64,000 nt of DNA from Deinococcus aquiradiocola (GCF_014646915.1 NZ_BMOE01000014.1:1-64000), one strand, 5' to 3'. Positions 51,917-61,563 are shown, counted from the first letter of the stretch. Numbers and translations are program-made. Notes: a model not told the origin generated them from the letters alone.

Positions 51917-52536
51917 TGCAGACGCTGCCCAGGCTCGGCCCGGCAGCGCCGGTCCCCCCGGCACGGCAGACCCTCCAGACGCCACCGGAGGTGATGCAGG
52001 GCTGGCTGAGCCGCGTGCAGCTGATGGTCAAACCCCGCCGGTTCGAACACGTGATGCGGGTCGCGCACCTCGCGCGCGACATCGCGCTCGCGAACGGCAT
52101 CGACCCGCAGCTCGCGTACTGGTCGGGCGTGCTGCACGACGTGGCACGCGACCTGCCGGACAGCGAACTGCTGCGGCTCGCGCCGCCCGAGTGCGACATC
52201 GACGCCGCCCACCCGCTCGCCCTGCACGGCCGGGCCGGACGCACCCTGCTGGAACACTGGGGCCTGCAGGGACGCACGGAACGCGAACGCACCGTGCTGG
52301 AAGCCGTCGAGGACCACACGACCGGGCCGCGCAGCGGGAACCCCGTGTCGGCGTGCGTGTACATCGCGGACGTGTCGGAACCCGGGCGCGGCGTGAACGC
52401 CGACATCCGTGAACTGGCGCTGCACGACCTGCCCGCCGCGCTGCGGCAGGCGATCGTCTCCAAGGTGACGTACCTGCAGGGACGCGGCATCGAGGTGCAC
52501 CCCCGCACCCTGCGTACCTTCCACGACCTGCGCTGA
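51913..52536 (+). CDS. yqeK: YqeK-like HD-domain nucleotide hydrolase
   Basis: 207 residues from ATG 51913 (ATG 51916 equally possible). The HD core RFEHVMRVAHLARDIALANG, YWSGVLHDVARD with the HD pair, a further histidine in HPLALHGRAG and VEDHTTG match YqeK. This family hydrolyses diadenosine tetraphosphate symmetrically. It lies between obg and the LCP/rsfS genes, the family's common neighbourhood, but no nadD gene is present here. The N-terminal about 35 residues are Pro-rich and not conserved. Confidence 0.85.
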   Translation: MMQTLPRLGPAAPVPPARQTLQTPPEVMQGWLSRVQLMVKPRRFEHVMRVAHLARDIALANGIDPQLAYWSGVLHDVARDLPDSELLRLAPPECDIDAAHPLALHGRAGRTLLEHWGLQGRTERERTVLEAVEDHTTGPRSGNPVSACVYIADVSEPGRGVNADIRELALHDLPAALRQAIVSKVTYLQGRGIEVHPRTLRTFHDLR

Positions 52537-52615
52537 CCGGCGCTCCACCCTCGTCCGTTCGCCGCGCGGTCCGGCGACCGAGTCTCTCAGCGGGCCACCC
52601 CCACCATGAAACGAC

Positions 52616-54001
52616 ATGTCTGACCCTCAACCCCCACAGGCGCCCGAGCCGGGCCGCAGGAACTGGAGTGCCCGCCGGCAGGTGGGCCGCGTTCGCAGCG
52701 GCCAGGTGTACTACGACCACGCCGAACCGGCCGGGGCTGCCCCGGCCACACCCGTCCGGGAGCGCACGTCGCCCGCGTGGCGCGCGTGGCAGCTGTCCGC
52801 GCTGACGCTGTCGGCCCTGTCGCTCGGCGGGTACGCGGTGCTGAACGCGTCGGGCGGCGAGGCGCGGCGCGTGATGGCGGCCGTGCCGGGCGAAGCGCCG
52901 CACCTGACGCTGCTCGTGGCCGGGCGAGACATCGTGTACTGCGCGCCGTACACGCCCTGCAAGGATCAGGACACCCGCAAGGTGTGGCAGCCGCCCAACA
53001 CCGACTCGATCATGCTGATCAAGGTGGACGGCAGCAAGATCAACGTCCTGTCCATCCCGCGCGACACCAACGTCGGCCCCTACGACCCGAACCGTGGCCC
53101 GGCGTCGCAGAAGGTCAACAGTCAGTACTGGTCCAGCGGCCTGCAGGGCCTGAGCAGCGCCGTGGAGGAAATCACGGGCGAACGCGTGGACTACACGGCC
53201 GTCGTCCGGACCGACTACGTGGAGCGCGTGATCGGCGCGCTCGGCGGGCTGGACGTGACGGTGCCCGACATCGCCGCGTACGGTCACCCGGACCAGCGCG
53301 GCATCCAGTTCGACGACAACGCCGCGAACCTGCACGTGCACCTTCAGCCCGGCCCGCACCACCTCGACGGCAAGCAGGCCGTCGCGTACCTGCGGATGCG
53401 CAAGGGCGTCGGGGACGACTACGGGCGCATGGACCACCAGAAGCAGGCGCTCAGCCAGCTGGTCGGGAAGCTGAAGTCGCCCGGCCGTCTCGCGGCGGCC
53501 CTGCCCGTGATCGTGGGCGGCCTGTCGAACGGGGTGGACACCAACGCCGACGCGGGCCTCGTGCAGAGCCTCACCCCGGCCCTGTCGCAGGTGCGCCTGA
53601 ACTTCGCGACGCTGCCCACCAACGAGATTCCCGGCAGTTACAACCTCGCGGCGGACCGGGAAGCGCTCGCCAGACTGTGGAACGACGACGCCGCGCAGGG
53701 CACGGCCGGCGCGAAGGCCGCCTCGGTGGTCGTCGAGGACGCCAGCGGGCACGGCCTCGGGCCGCGCTTCGTGAAGGCGCTGCGTCAGGCGGGGTACAGT
53801 ACCGTGAAGCTCCAGACGGTGCCCGCCAGTCCGGAACACACGCAGGTCTTCACGCAGACCGAGCCGCGCGCCGCCGAGAACCTCGCCGACCTGCTGAACG
53901 TCTCGCGCCTGCAGGGCCGCCGCTTCCCGGTCGGGGACGGCGAGATCGGCGTACTGCTCGGCGAGGACGCCAACACCCTCTACGCCGCGCTGCCCCACTA
54001 G
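52616..54001 (+). CDS. LytR-CpsA-Psr (LCP) family protein with LytR_C domain
   Basis: 461 residues. A cytoplasmic N-terminus of about 55 residues, one membrane helix (LSALTLSALSLGGYAVL), then the LCP domain: LTLLVAGRDIVYC, TDSIMLIKVDG, SIPRDTNVGPY, AVAYLRMRKGVGDDYGRMDHQ. The arginine/aspartate pattern fits the phosphotransferase that attaches polymers to peptidoglycan. A C-terminal LytR_C segment begins near ASVVVEDASGHGLGPRFVKAL. No clear ribosome binding site is seen at ATG 52616. It lies between yqeK and rsfS. Confidence 0.92.
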   Translation: MSDPQPPQAPEPGRRNWSARRQVGRVRSGQVYYDHAEPAGAAPATPVRERTSPAWRAWQLSALTLSALSLGGYAVLNASGGEARRVMAAVPGEAPHLTLLVAGRDIVYCAPYTPCKDQDTRKVWQPPNTDSIMLIKVDGSKINVLSIPRDTNVGPYDPNRGPASQKVNSQYWSSGLQGLSSAVEEITGERVDYTAVVRTDYVERVIGALGGLDVTVPDIAAYGHPDQRGIQFDDNAANLHVHLQPGPHHLDGKQAVAYLRMRKGVGDDYGRMDHQKQALSQLVGKLKSPGRLAAALPVIVGGLSNGVDTNADAGLVQSLTPALSQVRLNFATLPTNEIPGSYNLAADREALARLWNDDAAQGTAGAKAASVVVEDASGHGLGPRFVKALRQAGYSTVKLQTVPASPEHTQVFTQTEPRAAENLADLLNVSRLQGRRFPVGDGEIGVLLGEDANTLYAALPH

Positions 54002-54134
54002 CCCACCCTGACGGCACGCCCGCACGGCCAGCGACCCACGCCGCCCCCCGGGCCCGCCCGACCCCGAACCTGCCCACCTTCCCCCGCCCCTCCCGGCCGC
54101 GCCCCGCGCCGCCCTGAACCCCCCCGGAGCACCC

Positions 54135-54503
54135 ATGACCCAGACGCACACCATCGACGCCACCACCCACAGCCAGCTGAAAGCCATCGTGGACGCCGCC
54201 CTGGAGCGCCGCGCCGACGACGTGAAGGTTCTCGACCTGAGCGGCGTGTCCAGCACCCTCGACTTCTTCGTGATCGCCACCGCCACCGCCGGACTGCAGC
54301 TGAACGCCGTGCAGGAAAACGTGAAGCAGAAGGCCATGGAGGCCGGACTGCCGCGCCCCACCGTGGAAGGCCCCAGCGAACGCTGGCTGCTGATGGCCTT
54401 CGGCGCGAGCATCGTCGTGCACCTCATGACCCGCGAGGCCCGCGAGTACTACGACCTCGAAGGCCTGTGGTCCGACGCGCGCGAAGTCAGCTTCGCGGAG
54501 TAA
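54135..54503 (+). CDS. rsfS: Ribosomal silencing factor RsfS
   Basis: 122 residues. DVKVLDLSGVSSTLDFFVIATATAGLQL and EGPSERWLLMAFGASIVVHLMT match RsfS/Iojap, which binds L14 and blocks subunit joining under nutrient limitation. The final EYYDLEGLWSDA is the family end. GGAG lies six bases before ATG 54135. Last gene of the obg-yqeK-LCP-rsfS group. Confidence 0.96.
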   Translation: MTQTHTIDATTHSQLKAIVDAALERRADDVKVLDLSGVSSTLDFFVIATATAGLQLNAVQENVKQKAMEAGLPRPTVEGPSERWLLMAFGASIVVHLMTREAREYYDLEGLWSDAREVSFAE

Positions 54504-54520
54504 TCCCGCTCCGCCACCCT

Positions 54521-54547
54521 CGGCCCGGACGTTTGAAGTCCGGGCCG
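54521..54547 (+). terminator. rsfS terminator
   Basis: CGGCCCGGAC and GTCCGGGCCG pair perfectly around GTTTGAA and are followed by TTGTGCTG. Confidence 0.8.
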
Positions 54548-54611
54548 TTGTGCTGCCAGTCCGTGCGGGTGGTCCGCACCGGAACGGTCCGCCGCGCCGG
54601 GCCGTGTCCTG

Positions 54612-54617
54612 TAGATT
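54612..54617 (+). promoter_or_regulatory. -10 box for leaderless aminopeptidase transcript
   Basis: TAGATT six bases before ATG 54624. Confidence 0.55.
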
Positions 54618-54623
54618 GAACGG

Positions 54624-55907
54624 ATGGACGCGCAGACCCCCACCGACCAGACCTCCGCCAGCCAGCACGGCCTGACCTTCGAACAGAAGCTCGCCAACTA
54701 CGCCGACCTGCTCGTCCGGGTCGGCGTGAACCTGCAGCCCGGCGGGAAACTGCAGTTGAACGCCCCCATCGAGGCGGCTCCCCTGGTGCGCCTCATCGCG
54801 CAGAAGGCCTGGGAGGCGGGGGCCGTCGACGTGCACGTCGCGTACCAGGATCAGGTGCTGGGCCGCGTGATGTTCGATCACGCGCCGGACGCCGCGATGG
54901 AGTACGCGCCCGCCTGGAGTGCAGAAGAGGCCGCGCACCGCGTGGACGACGGGTACGCGTTCCTGAGCGTGGCGGGCAGCGACCCGGACCTGCTGGCGGG
55001 CGCCGACCAGGGCCGCATCGCCCGGCGCAGCAAGACGAGCGCCCTCCTCAGCAAGCCCGTGTCGGAACGCATGATGGCCTTCGAGGTGAACTGGAGCATC
55101 GGCGCGATGCCCGTCCCCAGCTGGGCGCGCAAGGTCTTCCCGACCCTGACGCAGGACGAGGCCGTCGCGCGCCTGTGGGACGCGATCTTCCAGGTGAGCC
55201 GCGCGGACACGCCCGACCCGGTCGGCGCGTGGCGCGCGCACGTGGACCGGCTCGCCAGCGTCCGCACGCACCTGAACGGGCGCCGCTACCACGCCGTGCA
55301 CATCCGCAACGCGCACACGGACCTGACGGTCGGCCTGGCGGACGGGCACCTGTGGGCGGGCGGCGCGTGGCCCGCCCAGAACGGCGTGGCAGGCGTCCCG
55401 AACCTCCCGACCGACGAGGTGTTCACCATGCCGCACCGCGCGCGGGTGGACGGGTACGTGCAGGCCAGCAAGCCGCTGAGCGTGCGCGGCACCCTCATCG
55501 AGGACATCCGCATGCGCTTCGAGGGCGGACGGGCCGTCGAGGCGACCGCCAGCCGCGGGCAGGACGTGCTGCTGGCACTGCTGGACACCGACGAGGGCGC
55601 CCGGCACCTGGGCGAGATCGCGCTGGTGGAGTACGACTCGCCCGTCGCGAGCACCGGCCTGCTGTTCTACAACACCCTCTTCGACGAGAACGCCGCGAGT
55701 CACATCGCGATGGGGCAGGCGTACGCCTTCAACGTCGAGAACGGCACGGCCGAAGGCGCGCTGGCCGCGGCGGGCGGCAACACCTCCCTGATCCACGTGG
55801 ACTGGATGATCGGAACGCCCGACACGGACGTGGACGGCGTGTACGAGGACGGACGCCGCGAGAGCGTCATGCGGGCCGGCAAGTGGAGCTACGACACGCA
55901 GGACTGA
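54624..55907 (+). CDS. M29-family metalloaminopeptidase
   Basis: 427 residues. The family start [23 protein letters not shown] and metal-ligand regions are present: [15 protein letters not shown] (Glu), [12 protein letters not shown] (Glu), [19 protein letters not shown] (His and Tyr) and [10 protein letters not shown] (His and Asp). These correspond to the Co/Zn site of AmpS/PepS enzymes, which remove N-terminal residues from peptides in the cytoplasm. No signal peptide. Single gene. Confidence 0.93.
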   Translation: MDAQTPTDQTSASQHGLTFEQKLANYADLLVRVGVNLQPGGKLQLNAPIEAAPLVRLIAQKAWEAGAVDVHVAYQDQVLGRVMFDHAPDAAMEYAPAWSAEEAAHRVDDGYAFLSVAGSDPDLLAGADQGRIARRSKTSALLSKPVSERMMAFEVNWSIGAMPVPSWARKVFPTLTQDEAVARLWDAIFQVSRADTPDPVGAWRAHVDRLASVRTHLNGRRYHAVHIRNAHTDLTVGLADGHLWAGGAWPAQNGVAGVPNLPTDEVFTMPHRARVDGYVQASKPLSVRGTLIEDIRMRFEGGRAVEATASRGQDVLLALLDTDEGARHLGEIALVEYDSPVASTGLLFYNTLFDENAASHIAMGQAYAFNVENGTAEGALAAAGGNTSLIHVDWMIGTPDTDVDGVYEDGRRESVMRAGKWSYDTQD

Positions 55908-55947
55908 CCTGTACCCTCCACCCGGCACGGCAGGCGCACCTGGAGCC

Positions 55948-55972
55948 GTCCGGCTTGTCCGCACGGCCGGAC
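55948..55972 (+). terminator. Probable terminator of the aminopeptidase gene
   Basis: GTCCGGC and GCCGGAC, seven-base stem about 40 bases after the stop, with CTTG following. Confidence 0.45.
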
Positions 55973-56011
55973 AGCTTGCTGTACCGCTCGGCACACCGGG
56001 GTGTAAGAGAT

Positions 56012-56040
56012 TTGAGAGAAGGCTGAAACTCCTGTATATT
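56012..56040 (+). promoter_or_regulatory. Promoter of the lipoprotein-subtilase pair
   Basis: TTGAGA (56012-56017), 17 bases, TATATT (56035-56040). One of the best sigma-70 type matches in the window; about 120 bases before the GTG start. Confidence 0.75.
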
Positions 56041-56160
56041 CTCGCTCAATCCACACAGCGCCGGCGCGTACCGGCACGCTCCGCAGGGCGTGCTGTGCCG
56101 TGCGTTTCTGGAGTGTATTCGGCCCTGCTGTCCACGCTCATCAACGGTCAAGGAGAGAAC

Positions 56161-57699
56161 GTGTCCATCCGCTCATCAAGAGTCCTGCTCCTCGCGCTCA
56201 GCGCCTCGCTCCTGGCGGCCTGCAACTCCGGCACCAGTGCACCCGAAGTGACGCTCAGCGGCGTCCTCAGCCTGTCCCGCGCCGGTGAAGCCGTCGCCGG
56301 GGCGACCGTCAAGGTGGGCGACACCGGCCCGCAGACCACCACCGACGCCAGCGGTCACTACACGCTGAACATCCCCGCCAACAGTGGCGCCGTGGCCCTG
56401 ACCTTCACCAAGGCCGGGTACGCGTCCACCCGCGTCGAGAACGTCGATCCGGCCAGCATGCCGGTCGTGGACGAGATCCTGCAGGCCTCGCTGAACCCCG
56501 ACCTGCCGAGCACGCCGCCCACCGTCACGCTGGACCTCGCAGACGGCGCGACCGTCGGCGCGGACGACCTGAAGATCCAGGTCAAGACCACCACCGCCTC
56601 CCCCGACCTGAACGGCCCCACCAGCGGCATCGCGTCGCTCGGGGTGGACGCGGGCAGTTCCGGGTACCTGAACGCAGGGCGCGCCCGGGCCTTCGTCGCG
56701 TCGCTGAAGGGAGACGACACCTTCACGCTCAAGGCGAGCGACATCGCCGCGTACAGCGGGAACCTCGACGTGCACGTCGCCGTGTACGACTTCAACGGCA
56801 ACCGCACGCACGTCATCCGGCACGTGAAGGTCGCCGCGACCAGCGTCGCGAAGGCCGTCGTGGCGCCCACCGACCTGAGCCCCACTGCCATCACCTTCGC
56901 GGACACCGCCACGTACGGCGCGCTCGGCACGTCCCCGCTGGCCTCCAGTGCCCTGAAGAACTTCGTCAAGGGCGACGCGGCGACCCTCAAGGGCCTCGCC
57001 GTGCAGCGCAGCGGCACCCTCACCCCGCAGGCGGCCGACAGCGGCACCGTGATGTGGGTGGACGTGGCCTTCAAGTACGACCCGGCCGCGCCGCTGCCAC
57101 GCAGCTTCGAGCTGTACCGCTCCAGCGACGCGCAGAACTACACGCGCGTCCTGACCGCCACGCCCGCCAAGGTCGCGCAGGACGACAAGGGCAACTACCT
57201 GATCCGTGACAACTCCGCGCAGCTCACGCCCGGCACCAGGTACACGTACCGGGTGCGCGCCGTGAGCGACACGGCCACCCAGGACTCCGCCGTGACGACC
57301 GTCACCCCGCTCGGCCGCTACACCATCACGCTCGGCGCGCCCGCACAGGGCAGCACCGGCGTGGAGACGGCCCCGATCTTCCGCTGGAAGACCGGCGGCG
57401 CGAGCGACAAGGAAGCGCTGCTGCTGCTGGTGCTCGACCGCACGCAGGCCGAAGGCAAGAGCTTCCAGTGGCAGAGCGACGTGAGCGGCAAGACGTCCGC
57501 CGTGTACGACAACGACGGCCGCGCTCTCACGCCCTACCTGCAGCCGTTCCACGCCTACGACTGGCAGATGGCAGGCATGACGTACAACACCGACCAGACC
57601 GCCTTCTCCATCGGTGCCGACTTCTTCAACGCGCTCGGCATCGTCAGCAACCCCGTGAAGGGCGGTCCCGTCAACGAGTTCGTGACCGGAGGATACTGA
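56161..57699 (+). CDS. Secreted lipoprotein with carboxypeptidase-regulatory-like and fibronectin-like domains
   Basis: 512 residues. The start is GTG 56161 with AAGGAGAG upstream. The lipobox LLAAC (about residues 16-20) marks a lipoprotein. Residues about 30-110 look like a carboxypeptidase regulatory-like domain (GEAVAGATVKVGDTGPQTTT, DASGHYTLNIPANSG). Later FN3-like patterns are seen (RSFELYRSSDAQNYTRV, PGTRYTYRVRAVSDTA). No catalytic motif. Its stop overlaps the start of a subtilase gene (TGATG), so it may be a partner, substrate or inhibitor of that protease; this is inference. Confidence 0.8.
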   Translation: MSIRSSRVLLLALSASLLAACNSGTSAPEVTLSGVLSLSRAGEAVAGATVKVGDTGPQTTTDASGHYTLNIPANSGAVALTFTKAGYASTRVENVDPASMPVVDEILQASLNPDLPSTPPTVTLDLADGATVGADDLKIQVKTTTASPDLNGPTSGIASLGVDAGSSGYLNAGRARAFVASLKGDDTFTLKASDIAAYSGNLDVHVAVYDFNGNRTHVIRHVKVAATSVAKAVVAPTDLSPTAITFADTATYGALGTSPLASSALKNFVKGDAATLKGLAVQRSGTLTPQAADSGTVMWVDVAFKYDPAAPLPRSFELYRSSDAQNYTRVLTATPAKVAQDDKGNYLIRDNSAQLTPGTRYTYRVRAVSDTATQDSAVTTVTPLGRYTITLGAPAQGSTGVETAPIFRWKTGGASDKEALLLLVLDRTQAEGKSFQWQSDVSGKTSAVYDNDGRALTPYLQPFHAYDWQMAGMTYNTDQTAFSIGADFFNALGIVSNPVKGGPVNEFVTGGY

Positions 57700-60188
57700 T
57701 GCAGCCCAAGAATCTCGCCAGCCTCGCCCTGGCCGTCACGCTGGCCCTCGCCTCCTGCTCTCAGGGGACCCTGACCGCCTCCACCCCCGTCGCCCCCGCG
57801 CCCGGAGCGTTCGTGGTGGACCCCACGCACAGCTACGTGGCCGGGCAACTCGTGATCGGCCTGCAGGACGGCCGCGGCGCCCGCGACGTGGCCGAAACGA
57901 TCGGCGCGCAGGTCCTGGCCGAACTGCCTGAACTGCAGGCGGCCGTGCTGAGCCTGCCGGCAGGCCTGAGCGTCCAGAAGGCCGTGCGTGCCCTGGCAGG
58001 CAGCGGCGCCCTGCGGTACGCCGAACCGAACTACCTGATGACCACCCCCGAACGTTCCGGCAACACGCCCCAGGGCGGCCTGGACGCCAGCGCCAGCGTG
58101 ACCGCGCAGGCCACCGGGGCCCTCAACGACCCGCAGCTCGGCAAGCAGTGGTTCCTGAACAACATGAACGCCCCGAAAGCCTGGGCGACCGCGACCGGGA
58201 AAGGCATCCGGATCGGCGTGGCGGACGAGGACATCGACCGCAACCACCCGGACCTCAAGGCGAACATGGCGTTCCCCGGCTTCGACAGCCCCAACCAGAC
58301 CCTCATCACGGCTGCCACCCCCTACGACGGCAGCGGACACCACGGCACCTGGGTGAGCGGCACGGCCGCCGCCGTCGGCAACAACGGCATCGGCGGCGCG
58401 GGCGTCGCGTACGAGGCGAGCATCGTACCGCTCACCATCACGCACGACCCTACAGGCGCGTCGAACGTCGATTCTGCCCGTGCTTTCGTGTGGGCCGTGA
58501 ACGGCCCGGACGGCATCGCGCCCGGCGCGGCCGGCGACACCGACACGCCCGCCGGACACCGGGGCTTCGTGGACATCCTGAACTACTCCTTCGGCGGGAC
58601 GGCGTACTCGCAGCTCAGCAAGGAAGCCATCGACTACGTGCTCAGCAAGGGCGTGGTGTTCGTCACCTCGGCCGGGAACACGCCCACCACCGGCCCCGCC
58701 AGTCCCGCGTGGACACCCGGCGCGATCAGCGTGGCCGCCACCACCCCCCGCAACACCCGCACGGACTTCTCGAACAAGGGCGCGCACCTGAGCGTCGCCG
58801 CGCCCGGCAAGCAGGTGTGGGTGACGGCCGTCAGGACCGACACCAGCAATGCCAGCGAGTCGAACTACGAGTACGTGGACGGCACGTCGTTCTCCAGCCC
58901 CGCCACGGCCGGCGCAGCCGCGCTGGTGCTGCAGGCCTCCGCCACCAAGAACGCCGACGGGAGTGTCAAGCAGATCACGCTGACGCCCGCCCAGGTGCGC
59001 CACATCCTGGAAGACACGGCGCTGAAACCCACCGGGGCGTACAGTATCGAGACCGGCAACGGCATCGTGCAGGCCGACAAGGCCGTGCTGCGCGCCACGC
59101 AGGACGCCGCGAACACCGTCGAGAAGGGCGTGAACGTGGCCCTGCAGTTCGTGGCACGGAGCGACAGCAAACTCGGCATTCCGCTGGTGGGCGTCACCCT
59201 GAGCGGCGGGAAGCGACCGGATCAGCTCCTGTACGCGCAGTCGGCCGCCGGGGACGCCATCTACCCGGCGGGCCGCGTGAACTTCCGCGAGATCGACGCG
59301 GGCGACTACCAGCTGTACGCGTCCGGGCCGCGCACCGTCGTGGCAGGCGGCACGCCCGGCATCCTCAGCTCGCCGCTGAGCCTCGCGCCCGGCGCCGCGA
59401 AGGGATACACCCTGCCGCTGGACGTCACCTTCCCCACCGACAGCAACGAACCGAACGACACGACCGCCACAGCCACCCCCATCGCGTACGGCGTCGCGAA
59501 GGACGGCGTGCTGAAGAACGGCGACCAGGACGTATTCGCATTCACCGCCACGGCGGGCGACGTGGCCTTCCTGAACACGCAGACGGTCACGGGCTCGCCC
59601 GACATCGGGCTGCAGGTGCTCGACGCGACCGGCAAGGTGCTCGCCAGCAACAGCGCCCAGCGCAAGAACGTCACGGACGCCGCCCTGGACTTCAAGGCGC
59701 CCGCCACCGGCACCTACTACGTGGTCGTGAAGGACGAGATGGGCGGCAACCCCTTCAACGCGTACTGGCTGGCCCTGACGCGCCTGACCGGCAGCGAGAG
59801 CGAACCGAACGGCAGCGGCAAGATCAACGGTGAGAAGTTCAGTGACCTGGACTTCACGGGCGCGAACGCCCTGAACATCGGCGAGGCGAAAGACGCCGCC
59901 ATCAGCCCGACCGGTGACGTGGACGTGTACACCTTCACCGGCAAGGCCGGGCAGAACATCCTGGCAGACATCAACGCCGCCGAGAGCGGCAAGCCGGACG
60001 GCGTGATGTCGCTGTACCAGGCGGGCAACCCGGTCGCCCTCTCGGCGGTCGACGACACGAACACGCAGGATCCCACCGTGGAGTACGTGCTGCCCGCCGA
60101 CGGCGTGTACTACCTGACGGTCGGCGCGTACACCAGCAGCACGCAGTCCAGTGCCGGCTCGTACCGCGTGAGTCTCGCCGCCCGCTGA
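57699..60188 (+). CDS. Subtilisin-like (S8) serine protease, lipoprotein with PPC domains
   Basis: 829 residues from ATG 57699, with GGAGG six bases upstream. Lipobox LALASC (about 15-20). A fervidolysin/I9-like propeptide (AGQLVIGLQDGRGARDVAET to ALRYAEPNYLM) precedes the S8 domain. The triad is Asp in GVADEDIDRNHPDL (about 175), His in GSGHHGTWVSG (about 213) and Ser in DGTSFSSPATAG (about 396); oxyanion Asn is in TSAGNTP. The C-terminus carries two PPC-like beta domains (SNEPNDTTATATPI and SEPNGSGKINGEKF). Extracellular, membrane-anchored protein degradation is likely. Confidence 0.94.
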   Translation: MQPKNLASLALAVTLALASCSQGTLTASTPVAPAPGAFVVDPTHSYVAGQLVIGLQDGRGARDVAETIGAQVLAELPELQAAVLSLPAGLSVQKAVRALAGSGALRYAEPNYLMTTPERSGNTPQGGLDASASVTAQATGALNDPQLGKQWFLNNMNAPKAWATATGKGIRIGVADEDIDRNHPDLKANMAFPGFDSPNQTLITAATPYDGSGHHGTWVSGTAAAVGNNGIGGAGVAYEASIVPLTITHDPTGASNVDSARAFVWAVNGPDGIAPGAAGDTDTPAGHRGFVDILNYSFGGTAYSQLSKEAIDYVLSKGVVFVTSAGNTPTTGPASPAWTPGAISVAATTPRNTRTDFSNKGAHLSVAAPGKQVWVTAVRTDTSNASESNYEYVDGTSFSSPATAGAAALVLQASATKNADGSVKQITLTPAQVRHILEDTALKPTGAYSIETGNGIVQADKAVLRATQDAANTVEKGVNVALQFVARSDSKLGIPLVGVTLSGGKRPDQLLYAQSAAGDAIYPAGRVNFREIDAGDYQLYASGPRTVVAGGTPGILSSPLSLAPGAAKGYTLPLDVTFPTDSNEPNDTTATATPIAYGVAKDGVLKNGDQDVFAFTATAGDVAFLNTQTVTGSPDIGLQVLDATGKVLASNSAQRKNVTDAALDFKAPATGTYYVVVKDEMGGNPFNAYWLALTRLTGSESEPNGSGKINGEKFSDLDFTGANALNIGEAKDAAISPTGDVDVYTFTGKAGQNILADINAAESGKPDGVMSLYQAGNPVALSAVDDTNTQDPTVEYVLPADGVYYLTVGAYTSSTQSSAGSYRVSLAAR

Positions 60189-60207
60189 GCACACCCCACC
60201 TGTTCCC

Positions 60208-60237
60208 GCGCCCCCCGGCCCCCCCGCCGGGGGGCGC
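60208..60237 (+). terminator. Subtilase gene terminator
   Basis: GCGCCCCCCGGC and GCCGGGGGGCGC form a perfect 12-bp stem 20 bases after the stop, followed by TGCTGTCT. Confidence 0.8.
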
Positions 60238-60404
60238 TGCTGTCTCCCAGGGCGTCGTCCCGCGCCAGGGCGGCCGGGTCCAGGGGCGGCCGTGCACGGC
60301 GAGGGAACCTCTTCCCGGTCGGAACGGGAGGCCGCGACGCCGGATCACGTGACCGGCCGGATGGTGTTGTGCCTTTCAGGACGTTTTGCTGCGCGTGCAG
60401 GTGT

Positions 60405-60410
60405 TAGCCT
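60405..60410 (+). promoter_or_regulatory. -10 box for leaderless ahbAB-like transcript
   Basis: TAGCCT six bases before ATG 60417, the same hexamer and spacing as cobA-hemD. Confidence 0.55.
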
Positions 60411-60416
60411 GTCGTC

Positions 60417-61496
60417 ATGACCACCAGCCCGGCCTCCCAGGAGCCAGTCTCGCCCCGCGACCTGCTGCTCAACCGCATCCAGAAAGACATCCCCATCGTG
60501 GAGCGCCCGTACCGGGTGCTGGGCGACGAGGTCGGCCTGAGTGAGGACGAGGTGCTGAGCATCCTGAGCAGCGTGAAGGCGGAAGGCGTGCTGCGGCAGG
60601 TGAGTGCCATCTTCGACACGCGCACCCTGGGGTACAAGAGCAGCCTGGTGGCCGCCGTGTACGACGAGGATCAGCTGGATGCGGGCGCCGAGACCGTGAA
60701 CCTGCACCCGGGCGTGAGCCACAACTACCGGCGCAACCACAGTTTCAACCTGTGGTACACCATCGCCGTGCCGCCCGAGAGTGACCTGGAGGCGCACGTG
60801 CAGCGCCTGCACGACCTGAGCGGCGCGCGGCTCACGCGCCTGATGCCGACCCTGCACCTCTTCAAGATCGGGGTGGAGTTCGACATGACCGGCACCGAAG
60901 CCTGGAACGCGAAGTCCCGACCGCAGTACACCAGTGAACAGCGGAACATCGGGTACGCCGTGACGGACCTCGACCGGGCCTTCGTGGTGGAGTTCCAGAA
61001 GGACCTGCCCATCACGGCCGAACCGTACCGGGACGCGTGCGCGGCGCTGGGCCTGAGCATTCAGGAGGTCGCGGCGCACGCCGAGCGCATGAAGGCCGCC
61101 GGGGCGCTGCGGCGCGTGTCGGCCGTGTTCCGGCACCAGTCGGCGGGCTTCCGGTTCAACGCGATGGGCGTGTGGGCCGTCCCGCAGGAGGACGTGCAGC
61201 GCGTCGGGGCGGAAATGGCGGGCTTCAAGGCCGTGTCGCACTGCTACCTGCGGCCCACGTACCCGGAGTGGCCGTACACCATCTTCACCATGGTGCACGG
61301 GCGCAGCAAGGAGGAAGCCTTCGGGAAGATCCAGGCGATCGAGCAGGAAGTCGCGCCCGGCATCGCCTACGACATCCTGTACAGCACCAAGGAGTACAAG
61401 AAGGTCCGGCTGGAGTTCTACAAGCCGGAGTTCTACGACTGGGAGCGGCGCGAGCTGGGCACGGCCACGGAAGCTGCGGAGCCCGTCACGGCCTGA
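60417..61496 (+). CDS. AhbA-AhbB-like siroheme decarboxylase fusion (two Lrp/AsnC-type halves)
   Basis: 359 residues in two homologous halves, each with an AsnC-like winged helix and a ferredoxin-like domain. The first half has the AhbA/NirL-like heme-pocket stretch VSHNYRRNHSFNLWYTIAV. The second has the AhbB-like VSHCYLRPTYPEWPYTIFTM. AhbA/AhbB decarboxylate siroheme to 12,18-didecarboxysiroheme, on the way to heme or heme d1. Automatic annotation often calls such proteins Lrp/AsnC regulators. The histidine, arginine and tryptophan pattern favours the enzyme. The fusion and the siroheme genes at 20-22 kb support this. A regulator is the alternative. Confidence 0.72.
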   Translation: MTTSPASQEPVSPRDLLLNRIQKDIPIVERPYRVLGDEVGLSEDEVLSILSSVKAEGVLRQVSAIFDTRTLGYKSSLVAAVYDEDQLDAGAETVNLHPGVSHNYRRNHSFNLWYTIAVPPESDLEAHVQRLHDLSGARLTRLMPTLHLFKIGVEFDMTGTEAWNAKSRPQYTSEQRNIGYAVTDLDRAFVVEFQKDLPITAEPYRDACAALGLSIQEVAAHAERMKAAGALRRVSAVFRHQSAGFRFNAMGVWAVPQEDVQRVGAEMAGFKAVSHCYLRPTYPEWPYTIFTMVHGRSKEEAFGKIQAIEQEVAPGIAYDILYSTKEYKKVRLEFYKPEFYDWERRELGTATEAAEPVTA

Positions 61497-61508
61497 ACCT
61501 GCTGGCCC

Positions 61509-61563
61509 GAGGCGGCCCTGTCCTGCCGACCCCACCCGGGGCCGTGCCGGGCGGGGCCGCCTC
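61509..61563 (+). terminator. Terminator after the AhbAB-like gene
   Basis: GAGGCGGCCC and GGGCCGCCTC pair perfectly across a long GC loop with an inner CCCC-GGGG stem. Confidence 0.6.
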
